Positions 43,611-54,152 of a stretch of DNA of 64,000 nucleotides are shown in pieces (positions within the stretch are counted from its first letter, which is position 1; each line of letters begins with the position of its first letter). Both the position numbers and the translations under genes were made by a program. Under the pieces are notes generated by a model. It was not told where the DNA came from and ran no database searches. It saw only the letters and a program-made list of their open reading frames with translations. Source of the stretch: Tamlana crocina (GTDB taxonomy: Bacteria > Bacteroidota > Bacteroidia > Flavobacteriales > Flavobacteriaceae); NCBI GenBank assembly GCA_040429635.1, contig CP158972.1, positions 3,041,001 through 3,105,000 of the forward strand. Reading direction: 5' to 3'.

Positions 43611-44323
43611 CGACGGATATAAGTCATTTAGGAAACGACGCATATCCTTAAAGTTGTGGTGCATTTGACAAAATATCGTTTATGAAAGAAAGATTAATCA
43701 TAATTTCAGACTTGTGGGGTCGAGAAAAATCTGAATGGTTAATAAATTATACTCGAATTTTAGAAGCAAAATTTGATATTGAGTTTTACGATAGTTGCGA
43801 ACTTGGAGAAATTGACAAAACAGAATACAGTCAAACTAACTTGCACAAACAATTTATTGAAGGCGGAATTGAAAAAGCAGTGAATAAACTAATTGAAATT
43901 GAAAAGCACTCGATAAATATTTTAGCATTTAGTTTAGGTGGAACTATAGCTTGGAAATATGGAATTAGAAGTGGAAAAATTAATTCTCTTGCCTGTGTGT
44001 CTTCAACTAGATTAAGAAAAGAAACTGAAAGACCTAATGGAAGCCTAAAACTGTTCTTTGGAGAAAATGATGAGTTTAAACCAGAAATGGAATGGTTAGA
44101 AAAGATGGAATTGGAATACAAAATATTATTGGACAAAGGGCATCAAGTTTATTGTGAACCTGAATTCGCTAAACAGTTAAGTGAAAAAATAATAAAAACG
44201 ACACCACAACAATGTATAACCGCAATTACGGCGGATTCGACTACGTCCGAATCCACTCGAAATTGCTAACGTCAGTGTTAAACCGAAAATCATTATCTTT
44301 AATTCCGTAACTGACGGTTATAC
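43611..44323. mobile_element. Cassette-like element with inverted structured ends
   Basis: A single gene is framed by GTTGTGGTG (43653-43661) and its inverse CACCACAAC (44202-44210). On the left GGATAT/ATATCC (43615-43620, 43642-43647) forms a hairpin. On the right GTATAACCG (44214-44222) pairs with CGGTTATAC (44315-44323), enclosing GGATTCG/CGAATCC (44233-44254) and CGTCAGT/ACTGACG. The structured right end recalls integron-type attachment sites in layout. No recombinase gene is in the window. Confidence 0.55.
43682..44269 (+). CDS. Alpha/beta-hydrolase-like protein in a cassette-like element
   Basis: 195 residues. LIIISDLWGREKSEWL opens the fold, the nucleophile elbow is AFSLGG (about 80-85, in ILAFSLGGTIAWKYG), and LKLFFGENDEF and KGHQVY supply a possible Asp and His. 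The last 20 codons (QQCITAITADSTTS and on) are written by the right-end repeat, so the true tail has been exchanged. A/T-richer than neighbours. Substrate unknown. Confidence 0.65.
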   Translation: MKERLIIISDLWGREKSEWLINYTRILEAKFDIEFYDSCELGEIDKTEYSQTNLHKQFIEGGIEKAVNKLIEIEKHSINILAFSLGGTIAWKYGIRSGKINSLACVSSTRLRKETERPNGSLKLFFGENDEFKPEMEWLEKMELEYKILLDKGHQVYCEPEFAKQLSEKIIKTTPQQCITAITADSTTSESTRNC

Positions 44324-44344
44324 GAGACCGTTAAGCGAACCACT

Positions 44345-45055
44345 TCAAAAAAACTCCCGATACTGCATCACCCGGAAATCGAAGGTATTAAAATCGGGGT
44401 TTTTGGCTTTTAGTTGTTTGTACAGCGGCAATCGGCTAATGGAGATATTGGCGGCACCGGAGCCGGAGGTTAATGATACGGTTTTTATTTTTCGGTTTTT
44501 AGGGGTTTCGTCCCGATAGTTATCGGGACCGCTCAACCTCACATCCGTTTCGTTTGGCATGACGAATTCGTGTATGCGTGGCACTTCGTTGGAGACCAGT
44601 TTCAGTTTTAATCCGTAATCTTTTAAATGCTTTCTAAAAAAATATTCGGGACCGTTTTTACTGTTTCCGCCGGTAAATAAAATGGTATCGATATTGGGGT
44701 ATTGTTGCAAATAGCCCAGCACATTGCGCAGTTTGATGTTTTTCATGCCCAAATCGGAGGCATCGATTTTTTCGCGTTCGGCACTTTCCACAATATCACA
44801 CACGCCAATTTGGTGTTTTATTAAAAAGGCTTTGCGCTGCTGCACGGCTTCCTCGGAATTATCGAAAGGTAAATTGAGATTATGGATTTTATCTATAAAC
44901 AGCCACAGCGAATTGTAATAGCTGCCGTAGCAAAAATCGACGTCCTTTTCCAGCAAATCGCCCGTGGAGAAGCGGGGTGGTGGCAAAGTGCCCACAATGA
45001 GCTTTGTGGTGTTTTCTTTTATAAACGGCGAGTATGGATGCTTATGGAAAAACAG
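44345..45055 (-). CDS. Uracil-DNA glycosylase family protein
   Basis: 236 residues if started at the CTG at 45055; the first ATG/GTG-type start in frame is GTG at 44995, inside the conserved LIVGTLPPPRF strand. The upstream codons read FFHKHPYSPFIKENTTKLIVG, split here as HKHPYSPFIKE and NTTKLIVG, which look family-like, so a rare start or a mutated ATG is likely. Motifs: GTLPPPRFS, CYGSYYNSLW, GVCDIVES and LFTGGNSKN. A palindrome at 44510-44529 adds SGPDNYRDE in frame. Probably base-excision repair of uracil. Confidence 0.75.
   Translation of the reverse strand: MFFHKHPYSPFIKENTTKLIVGTLPPPRFSTGDLLEKDVDFCYGSYYNSLWLFIDKIHNLNLPFDNSEEAVQQRKAFLIKHQIGVCDIVESAEREKIDASDLGMKNIKLRNVLGYLQQYPNIDTILFTGGNSKNGPEYFFRKHLKDYGLKLKLVSNEVPRIHEFVMPNETDVRLSGPDNYRDETPKNRKIKTVSLTSGSGAANISISRLPLYKQLKAKNPDFNTFDFRVMQYREFF
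44510..44529. repeat. Palindrome inside the glycosylase gene
   Basis: GTCCCGATAGTTATCGGGAC, in frame and coding GPDNYRD. The near-identical palindrome at 45111-45130 lies between genes 580 bp away. Confidence 0.85.
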
Positions 45056-45240
45056 AAATTTGAATTTTAGTTTTGAATTTTTTATATTTTGCTAAACTGG
45101 TGGTCATTCCGTCCCGATAGCTATCGGGATTATTTTGGAATCTCACCAGAACAAAACTATTATGAGAACCTGAACCCCTTCGACTGCGCTCAGGGTGACA
45201 AAGGTTCAAATTATAAAAATATCATTTAAAACAAAAAACA
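45056..45240. repeat. Spacer with two dispersed repeats
   Basis: TCCCGATAGCTATCGGGA, a perfect palindrome at 45112-45129, stands after TCATTCCG. At 45175-45199 CCCCTTCGACTGCGCTCAGG then GTGAC is the inverse of the GAGCG.AGTCGAA family. No gene. Confidence 0.75.
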
Positions 45241-45375
45241 ATGGGAAAAGGAGACAAAAAAACAAAACGCGGCAAAATATACCGTGGCACGTTTGGAAAA
45301 AGAAGACCTAGAATTAAAAAGAAACCTTCGGTGGAAAGCCAAATTAATGTGGGCAACAAGGCAACGCCCAAATAA
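45241..45375 (+). CDS. 30S ribosomal protein THX
   Basis: 44 residues: [20 protein letters not shown] followed by RRPRIKKK and a short tail. This is the basic THX (Thx/PSRP-4-like) protein that stabilises the head of the small subunit in Bacteroidota and Thermus. Too short for usual gene-length cut-offs but unmistakable. A longer overlapping frame (45284-45520) is not real. Confidence 0.9.
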   Translation: MGKGDKKTKRGKIYRGTFGKRRPRIKKKPSVESQINVGNKATPK

Positions 45376-45442
45376 AATGGCTGTGTTAAAAGCTGGAGCC
45401 GTTTATGAGTTTGTTCCGGCTTTTAACACAGATTCATTGAGT

Positions 45443-46201
45443 TTATCTAATAAAAACCAAATCGTTGTCTTTAGACATGGGCTCACTAAAACTATAGCCT
45501 TGGTAATTAAAGCCTTTTAAATCGTCGACGTTTTGTGCATTGGTATCTACAATATATCTGGCCATTAATCCTCGTGCTTCTTTGGCAAAAAATGAAATTA
45601 CCTTATACTCGCCATTTTTTAAATCTTTAAAATTGGCCGTTACCACAGGAACTTTTAATGCTTTTTTATCGACAGCCTTAAAGTATTCGTTACTGGCCAA
45701 GTTTAAAAACAACTCGTCGTCTTCCAGCTCCTCGTTAAGCGCTTTGGTAATATCTTTTTTCCAGAATTCATAGAGATTTTTTTTCGCCCCAACCGGCATT
45801 TTAGTGCCCATTTCCAAGCGGTACGGCTGGATTAAATCGGTAGGCTTCAACAAACCGTACAGCCCAGACAGGATACGCACGGTGTTTTGAAGCTTGTCCA
45901 TTTTTTCTTCCGGAATGGTGTAGGCATCCAAACCTTTGTAGACATCGCCGCTAAAGGCATAAACGGCCGGGCGGGCATTATCGGTAGTAAACGGCAATTC
46001 CCACGATTGGTTACGCTCGTAATTGAGTTGGCCCAAAGCATCGGATATGCTCATGAGTTTCGACAAGCTTTTGGCCGATTTCTTTTTAAGCAGTTTGTTT
46101 AAGCGTTCCGACTGCTTTAAAAACTGGGCTTCGGTATATCTTTCGGTGGGCAATTTACTTTCAAAATCCAACGACTTGGCTGGCGATAATACTAGTTTCA
46201 T
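45443..46201 (-). CDS. yaaA: Peroxide stress protein YaaA
   Basis: 252 residues of the DUF328/UPF0246 family that limits intracellular iron and DNA damage during peroxide stress. Opening MKLVLSPAKSLDF, then AVYAFSGDVYKGLDA, ILSGLYGLLKPTDLIQPYRLEMGT, NLASNEYFKAV and FFAKEARGLMARYI are all hallmark segments. Single gene convergent with thx. Confidence 0.95.
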   Translation of the reverse strand: MKLVLSPAKSLDFESKLPTERYTEAQFLKQSERLNKLLKKKSAKSLSKLMSISDALGQLNYERNQSWELPFTTDNARPAVYAFSGDVYKGLDAYTIPEEKMDKLQNTVRILSGLYGLLKPTDLIQPYRLEMGTKMPVGAKKNLYEFWKKDITKALNEELEDDELFLNLASNEYFKAVDKKALKVPVVTANFKDLKNGEYKVISFFAKEARGLMARYIVDTNAQNVDDLKGFNYQGYSFSEPMSKDNDLVFIR

Positions 46202-46342
46202 AGTGGTATTGTTCTCTTTTTCGTTTCGACTCGTTTAACTTATTTCAAATTTACGATTAGTATTGAATTTCTAAATTGTAAAATCCATTTTATTTCCAAT
46301 ACAGCCATAAATCGAATTTATTAAAATGTCTATGATTTAAAT

Positions 46343-46350
46343 TATCTTTG
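46343..46350 (+). promoter_or_regulatory. -7 box of trmD
   Basis: TATCTTTG, exact TAnnTTTG, 19 nt before the trmD ATG. Confidence 0.55.
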
Positions 46351-46369
46351 CTGCGCTTAAAGAATTGTT

Positions 46370-47047
46370 ATGCGCATTGATATTATTACGGTTTTACCCG
46401 AATTACTGAAGAGTCCGTTTGGGGCTTCCATTTTAAAACGTGCCATTGAAGCCGGTTTGGTGGAAGTGCATTTCCATAATTTACGGGATTACACGACCGA
46501 TAATTACAAATCTGTTGACGACACCCAATTTGGCGGTGGTGCCGGTATGGTAATGATGGTAGAGCCGATTGACAAATGCATAACCGCGCTTAAAGCGGAA
46601 CGGGATTATGACGAGGTTATTTACATGACCCCCGATGGCGAAACCCTAAAACAGGGCATTGCCAACCAGATATCGCTAAAAGAAAACATTATTATTTTAT
46701 GCGGACATTATAAAGGGGTAGACCAACGGGTGCGTGACCATTTTATAACCCGCGAAATTTCCATTGGCGATTATGTGCTATCGGGAGGCGAATTGGGCGC
46801 GGCCGTGTTGTGCGATGCAGTAATCCGTTTGATTCCCGGAGTTTTGGGGAATGAAACTTCTGCCCTAACCGATTCGTTTCAGGATAATTTATTGGCACCG
46901 CCCATTTACACCAAACCCCGCGAATACAAAGGTTGGAAAGTGCCCGAATTATTATTTAGCGGCAATTTACCCGAAATAGAAAAGTGGCGAGAAGAGCAGG
47001 CCTATTTAAGAACCAAGGAACGCCGGCCGGATTTGTTGGAGGATTAA
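46370..47047 (+). CDS. trmD: tRNA (guanine(37)-N1)-methyltransferase
   Basis: 225 residues. SPOUT-class enzyme that methylates G37 next to the anticodon and prevents frameshifting. Motifs: [59 protein letters not shown] and RRPDLLE. Followed after 265 bp by rplS, its usual partner, but with a separate promoter at 47231. Confidence 0.97.
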   Translation: MRIDIITVLPELLKSPFGASILKRAIEAGLVEVHFHNLRDYTTDNYKSVDDTQFGGGAGMVMMVEPIDKCITALKAERDYDEVIYMTPDGETLKQGIANQISLKENIIILCGHYKGVDQRVRDHFITREISIGDYVLSGGELGAAVLCDAVIRLIPGVLGNETSALTDSFQDNLLAPPIYTKPREYKGWKVPELLFSGNLPEIEKWREEQAYLRTKERRPDLLED

Positions 47048-47230
47048 TTTTAACCGTGTTAAGGATAGCAGCGACATCCTTTTTTGAGGCACGAAAAAAA
47101 GATATAGCGGATAGCCTGACTTTTTGCTTCTGTGAACATTGGCGTAAGCTCCTAAACACCAAGCAAAAAGGAACACCCAAAAAGCGAAAAAAACTTTTTA
47201 CTTTTTACTTTAAACTATTAACTTTTTAAT

Positions 47231-47238
47231 TATCTTTG
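47231..47238 (+). promoter_or_regulatory. -7 box of rplS
   Basis: TATCTTTG, exact consensus. Predicted leader of about 68 nt. Confidence 0.55.
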
Positions 47239-47250
47239 CACCCAATTTCG

Positions 47251-47294
47251 GGTTAACCTCTGGCGAGAATCGTGAATGTTGTTCTGAATTAACC
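47251..47294 (+). promoter_or_regulatory. Possible structured leader of rplS
   Basis: GGTTAA (47251-47256) pairs with TTAACC (47289-47294) around a G/C-richer loop with GGCGAGAATCG. A hairpin just upstream of a ribosomal gene suggests autogenous control; not verified. Confidence 0.35.
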
Positions 47295-47312
47295 ATTTAT
47301 AATTTTAAAGAT

Positions 47313-47663
47313 ATGGAATCTTTAGTAAAGTTTGTACAAGACGAATTTGTAACAAAAAAGGAATTACCAAATTTTTCGGCAGGAGACACCATCACCGTTT
47401 ACTACGAAATTAAAGAAGGAAACAAAACACGTACCCAGTTTTTTAGAGGTACGGTAATACAACGAAGAGGTTCTGGATCTTCAGAAACTTTTACAATTAG
47501 AAAAATGTCTGGTTCTATTGGTGTAGAGCGTATCTTCCCAGTAAACTTACCAGCATTGCAAAAAATTGAAGTTAACAAGCGTGGTAAAGTACGTAGAGCT
47601 AGAATCTTCTACTTTAGAGGTCTTACTGGTAAAAAAGCCAGAATTAAAGAAGCCAGACGTTAA
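47313..47663 (+). CDS. rplS: 50S ribosomal protein L19
   Basis: 116 residues at the 30S-50S interface. Family segments: FSAGDTITVYYEIKEG, RTQFFRGTVIQRRGSG, SETFTIRKMSGSIGVERIFP and KVRRARIFYFRGLTGKKARI. Followed by a strong terminator. Confidence 0.97.
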   Translation: MESLVKFVQDEFVTKKELPNFSAGDTITVYYEIKEGNKTRTQFFRGTVIQRRGSGSSETFTIRKMSGSIGVERIFPVNLPALQKIEVNKRGKVRRARIFYFRGLTGKKARIKEARR

Positions 47664-47691
47664 TAAGATAGTACTGAAAACATCAGTATTT

Positions 47692-47722
47692 AAAAGCCTT
47701 GGGACATCCCAGGGCTTTTTTA
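47692..47722 (+). terminator. Rho-independent terminator after rplS
   Basis: AAAAGCCTTGGGA, CA, TCCCAGGGCTTTTTTA: a 12-bp stem with one mismatch. Confidence 0.88.
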
Positions 47723-47779
47723 TTAACAAATGTTAACAACCTGTGTTTATAATCAGTTTAAAACTAATAGACTTAAAAA

Positions 47780-47811
47780 TTTGGTTTTTAGGGTTTTATA
47801 TTGTATCTTAG
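47780..47811 (+). promoter_or_regulatory. Promoter of a probable non-coding transcript
   Basis: TTTG at 47780-47783, a 20-nt spacer, and TATCTTAG at 47804-47811 (7 of 8 to TAnnTTTG counting the fixed bases loosely). No protein gene follows until 48525. Confidence 0.5.
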
Positions 47812-47816
47812 TAGAA

Positions 47817-48318
47817 GAAATAATGACAACCTTAAAGAAGTTGGTTTCGTCTCAACAGCGAATTTGCATTATATTCTAAATAAGGTAACGTTCTTATAAA
47901 AATTGTTTTTTGAGGTTATTTAACAACAACGTGTATGCGTCTGTAAATGTTAAAAACCATGATATCTTAAATAGAGCGGTATGCCCAGCAGACGGTAACT
48001 AATAAGGTTGAAAGCTTAAAAATCAATATAAAGCGAAAGTTTTTGTTGTAATGCAAGCAATGCTATTAATAATTTTAACGCGAAAGCGAAGAAAAAGTTA
48101 ATAGTATCAAGAAAAACAATTACGGAAACATGAAATAATAGGTCAATACATTTTGAAAATTACGTAATGTTTCTTTGAAATAACAACACTTGAACCAAAA
48201 AATTTGAATGAAAATTTTGAGTTTGATAGTAGAAATACTAAAAGGGCACGTTAAGTTATTTCAAGAAAGCCATGTCAGAATAGATTAAATTCTATAGTGA
48301 TATGGCTTTTGTTTTTTT
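47817..48318 (+). ncRNA. Candidate structured non-coding RNA, class unknown
   Basis: About 500 nt between a promoter-like site and a strong terminator, with no convincing reading frame; a 18-codon frame at 47823 is the only early one. Local pairings: CGC-GAAA-GCG tetraloop near 48079-48088 enclosed by CTATTAA/TTAATAG (48063-48069, 48108-48114 by eye), GAAACAT with ATGTTTC (about 48124 and 48167), and TAAATAA/TTATTTA (47877, 47916). It lacks the conserved cores of RNase P RNA, tmRNA and the SRP RNA. It may be a new or lineage-specific RNA. Confidence 0.42.
48266..48318 (+). terminator. Rho-independent terminator of the candidate RNA
   Basis: AAAGCCATGTCA (48266-48277) pairs with TGATATGGCTTT (48298-48309), followed by TGTTTTTTT. 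It stands 200 bp before icd and 540 bp after the rplS terminator, so it closes some other transcript. Confidence 0.8.
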
Positions 48319-48515
48319 ATACATTCTGTTTATTTTTTAAAATATTCTTACTCTGTCCCCTCTTTTTTGGTATTATCGCAAATCTGTAAACTCCAACATT
48401 TTAGTTAATCGTTTAAACAGGTTTAACTACCTTTTTTTTGTATATTCGCAACGCTAAAAACGAAACGTCTTTTTATTTCGTGCTTTTTGGCCTTTTAATA
48501 ATTCTAAAAATATAA

Positions 48516-50735
<2,220 letters not shown>

Positions 50736-50760
50736 TATTACTTTTTTGTTAAAGTATTCC

Positions 50761-50788
50761 AAAAGCCCCTTTTTAAGGGGCTTTTTTT
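50761..50788 (+). terminator. Rho-independent terminator after icd
   Basis: AAAAGCCCCTT, TTT, AAGGGGCTTTTTTTT: perfect stem. Confidence 0.92.
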
Positions 50789-50856
50789 TATTTTTATGTA
50801 AATTTTAAAATACCATTCTCAAAACTATTCAATCAAGAAAAAGAAACAGACCTTAT

Positions 50857-53229
50857 ATGAAAAAAAGCCTTCTTTGTCTTTTACTTATCTGTTTTTACTT
50901 CAATGGAATAAACGCACAGGAAAGATTCACAATAAGCGGTACGGTTTCAGATATAAATAGCAACGAGACACTAATTGGGGTAAATATCATTTTCCCAAAG
51001 CTAAAATCGGGCACCATCACCAATGAATATGGTTTTTATTCCATCACACTTCCAAAAGGCGAGTACCAAATTATTGTGAGTCATTTAGGCTTCAATACGC
51101 ATACGGAAACCATCAATTTATCACAAAACACCACTAAAAATTTCAGCCTTACCGATGCCCTTGAAAGTTTGGACGAAGTAGTCATTACCCAAAACATAGA
51201 AAAACTGAATATTAAAGCGCCGCAAATGAGTGTTAACAAACTCACTTCGGGCACCATAAAAGACATTCCTGTGGTGCTTGGCGAGGCCGATATTATTAAA
51301 GCGATTACCCTGCTTCCGGGCGTAACCACCGCTGGGGAAGGGGCTTCAGGTTTTAACGTGCGCGGAGGAGCTGCTGATCAAAACTTAATCCTTTTGGACG
51401 AGGCTACCATTTATAATTCTTCCCATTTATTTGGTTTCTTTTCGGTTTTTAATCCCGATGCCATAAAGGATTTGCGTTTGTTTAAAGGCGGCATTCCAGC
51501 GCGTTATGGCGGGCGTGTGTCTTCGGTGTTGGATATTTACCAAAAAGAGGGCAACAGCAAATCGTTTCATGCCAACGGCGGCGTTGGTTTGGTATCGAGT
51601 CGGTTGTTGGTTGAAGGCCCCTTAAAGAAAGATGAAGGCGCGTTCCTGTTGGGTGGCCGATCCAGTTATGCGCATTTATTTCTTCCGTTGTTCGATATTG
51701 ACAACGAAGCCTATTTTTACGACCTCAACACCAAATTAAATTATAAATTAAACGATCGTAATAGCATTTACTTGTCTGGATATTTTGGACGCGATGTGTT
51801 TAGAATTGAGGACACTTTTGAAAACGTTTATGGTAATTCGGTCTTAAATTTTAGGTGGAACCATTTGTTTTCCGACAAGTTATTTTCAAACCTCTCCTTT
51901 ATTTATTCCGATTACTATTACAACCTCAAACTGAATTTTGTGGAATTCGATTGGGTTTCGGGCATTCAAAATTTCAATTTAAAGTATGACTTCAAACACT
52001 ATATAAGCAATAAATTAAAGCTTCAATATGGATTAAACAGTGTGTACTACAGGTTTAATCCTGGAGAAATTAATCCAACCACCCCTACTTCGGGAATCAA
52101 TCCTTTTAAACTCACCGATAAGTATGCTTTTGAAAATGCCCTCTATTTGGATGCCGAACGAAAGCTATCGGAAAGATTGACCGCATCCTTCGGTTTGAGG
52201 CTAAGCAGTTTTCATCGTTTAGGGCAGGACGAACTTAATATTTATGCCAATAATCAAGCGGTAACGTTCAACAAAGATTTCCAAATCTATGAAAAAGCCG
52301 ATACCATTGGTACAGAATCATTCAAACAAAAACATGTTATTGAAAGTTTTTACAATCTGGAACCCCGAGCGTCGTTGGCCTATCAATTAAATGATGACAG
52401 TTCCATTAAATGGAGCTATAACCGCATGACCCAATATTTACATCTGCTATCAAACACCAGCTCACCTACCCCTTTGGATATTTGGACGCCCAGCGGAAAA
52501 TATATAAAACCCCAGTTATTAGATCAAATAGCAATGGGCTATTTTAAAAATTTTAATGAAAATCGCTATTCCCTAGAAATTGAAAGTTTTTATAAAAAGG
52601 TTAAAAACCGTATTGACTATATTGATGGTGCCGATTTAATTGCCAACAATGCCATAGAGCAAGTTATCCTCAACGGAAAGGCACGCGCCTACGGTATGGA
52701 ATTTTTATTAAGAAAGAATGAAGGAAAATTTAAAGGCTGGCTGGCCTATACCCTATCAAAATCTGAACAGCAAACTCCGGGAAGAACACCTGAAGAATTG
52801 GGCATTAATAACGGCAATTGGTACAACACGCCGTACGATAAAACCCACGATATTTCCATAACCAGCAGTTATGATTTTAACGACAAATGGAAACTGAACA
52901 CCAACTTTTTATTCCAAACGGGGCAGCCCACCACCTTCCCCAATGCGCAATATACCTTCAACGGATTGAACATTCCCAACTATTCAGGTAGAAATGAAAA
53001 CAGGCTGCCCAGTTACCACAGGTTGGATTTCGCCTTAAATTATACTCCTAAACCCAACAAGAAATCGGGCTTGCAATCGCAATGGGTGTTCGGAATTTAC
53101 AATGTGTACAACAGAAGGAACGCTGCTTCTATCAATTTTAACCGAAATACAGATACGGGAAGGAACGAAGCCACTAGGCTGTCCATTTTCGGCATTGTAC
53201 CGTCGGTATCGTATAATTTCAAATTTTAA
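50857..53229 (+). CDS. TonB-dependent receptor with CarboxypepD_reg-like domain
   Basis: 790-residue outer-membrane protein. Signal peptide to NAQ (about residue 20), carboxypeptidase-regulatory-like domain (25-105, with FTISGTVSDINSNETLIGVN), plug domain with LPGVTTAGEGASGFNVRGGAADQNLILLDE (about 152-181), then a 22-strand barrel ending in an aromatic Phe (VSYNFKF). Followed after 4 bp by a DUF4249 protein, a standard pair in Flavobacteriia whose substrate is unknown. Confidence 0.93.
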   Translation: MKKSLLCLLLICFYFNGINAQERFTISGTVSDINSNETLIGVNIIFPKLKSGTITNEYGFYSITLPKGEYQIIVSHLGFNTHTETINLSQNTTKNFSLTDALESLDEVVITQNIEKLNIKAPQMSVNKLTSGTIKDIPVVLGEADIIKAITLLPGVTTAGEGASGFNVRGGAADQNLILLDEATIYNSSHLFGFFSVFNPDAIKDLRLFKGGIPARYGGRVSSVLDIYQKEGNSKSFHANGGVGLVSSRLLVEGPLKKDEGAFLLGGRSSYAHLFLPLFDIDNEAYFYDLNTKLNYKLNDRNSIYLSGYFGRDVFRIEDTFENVYGNSVLNFRWNHLFSDKLFSNLSFIYSDYYYNLKLNFVEFDWVSGIQNFNLKYDFKHYISNKLKLQYGLNSVYYRFNPGEINPTTPTSGINPFKLTDKYAFENALYLDAERKLSERLTASFGLRLSSFHRLGQDELNIYANNQAVTFNKDFQIYEKADTIGTESFKQKHVIESFYNLEPRASLAYQLNDDSSIKWSYNRMTQYLHLLSNTSSPTPLDIWTPSGKYIKPQLLDQIAMGYFKNFNENRYSLEIESFYKKVKNRIDYIDGADLIANNAIEQVILNGKARAYGMEFLLRKNEGKFKGWLAYTLSKSEQQTPGRTPEELGINNGNWYNTPYDKTHDISITSSYDFNDKWKLNTNFLFQTGQPTTFPNAQYTFNGLNIPNYSGRNENRLPSYHRLDFALNYTPKPNKKSGLQSQWVFGIYNVYNRRNAASINFNRNTDTGRNEATRLSIFGIVPSVSYNFKF

Positions 53230-53233
53230 AAAA

Positions 53234-54049
53234 ATGAACGCGCTTAAACATATCCTTTGGTTTCTTCCGTTTTTAATTTGGTCTTGTGAAGACGTGATTG
53301 ATGTCGAGCTTGAAAACTCTGCACCCCGATTGGTTATCGATGCGTCATTAAACTGGATAAAAGGTACAACTGGAAATATTCAGAGCATTCAACTTAGCTT
53401 AACCTCTCCTTATTTTAGTAATGAAATTATGCCCGCTACCGGAGCGGTAGTTAATGTTAGCGACAACAACAGAACCTATCGTTTTCTTGAAGATGGCGAT
53501 ACAGGTTTCTATAGAACCGAAGGGTTTCAGCCGGAATTGAATGGCGTTTACACGCTAAATATTGAGTACAATAACGACATTTATACGGCTACCACCGTTT
53601 TAAAACCCGTAGTGCCCATAGATTATATTGAACAAAAAAATGACGGTGGTTTTGCTGGCGACGAAATTGAAATTAAAGCCTTTTATAGCGACCCCGTTGA
53701 AACCGAAGATTTTTATTTATTCGAATTTGTGTTTTTCGACAGTAATAAAATCAGCCTCGAAGTTTACGATGATGAGTTTACCAACGGCAACGAAATTTTT
53801 GCATTTTTTTCAGACGATTCATTAAATCCTGGAGATGAAATCATTTTGCGAAACTATGGTATTACGCAGCGCACTTTTGAATACTTCAGCTTACTACTCC
53901 AACAAACCGATGATGAGGCGGGCGACCCTTTCCAAACACAACCAGCTACTTTAAGAGGTAACTGTGTAAACCTATCCAACCCCAATAATTTTCCGCTAGG
54001 TTATTTTAAAGCCTCAGAAGTTGATGTTTTTACGTACACGATACAATAA
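53234..54049 (+). CDS. DUF4249 family lipoprotein
   Basis: 271 residues from 53234; a longer frame from 53102 would overlap the receptor gene. Lipoprotein signal LIWSC (Cys17), then the DUF4249 body: VIDVELENSAPRLVIDASL, TGAVVNVSDNNRTYRF, and GVYTLNIEYNNDIYTATT. Cell-surface partner of the TonB receptor encoded 4 bp upstream. Confidence 0.9.
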   Translation: MNALKHILWFLPFLIWSCEDVIDVELENSAPRLVIDASLNWIKGTTGNIQSIQLSLTSPYFSNEIMPATGAVVNVSDNNRTYRFLEDGDTGFYRTEGFQPELNGVYTLNIEYNNDIYTATTVLKPVVPIDYIEQKNDGGFAGDEIEIKAFYSDPVETEDFYLFEFVFFDSNKISLEVYDDEFTNGNEIFAFFSDDSLNPGDEIILRNYGITQRTFEYFSLLLQQTDDEAGDPFQTQPATLRGNCVNLSNPNNFPLGYFKASEVDVFTYTIQ

Positions 54050-54152
54050 AGGCACGAAAATAGTGGTTAAAACATTAAGTTTTATTTAACGTAATAAAAT
54101 CTTACAGCTGTGATTTTTTCGTAATTTTAAGACTTCATCAATTAAACTAGCC

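Noticed and set aside
45284..45520. 78-codon frame downstream of the glycosylase gene
   Set aside because: It is a shifted frame over ribosomal protein THX and the end of yaaA.
47817..48318. tmRNA, RNase P RNA or an rRNA remnant
   Set aside because: The conserved GGAAAGTCC core, a tRNA-like acceptor end and a tag reading frame are all absent; only a weak AGTTTGAT-like string resembles 16S and is too short.
53102..53233. Upstream start for the DUF4249 gene
   Set aside because: It would overlap the TonB receptor by 128 bp and lose the lipoprotein signal at the true N-terminus.
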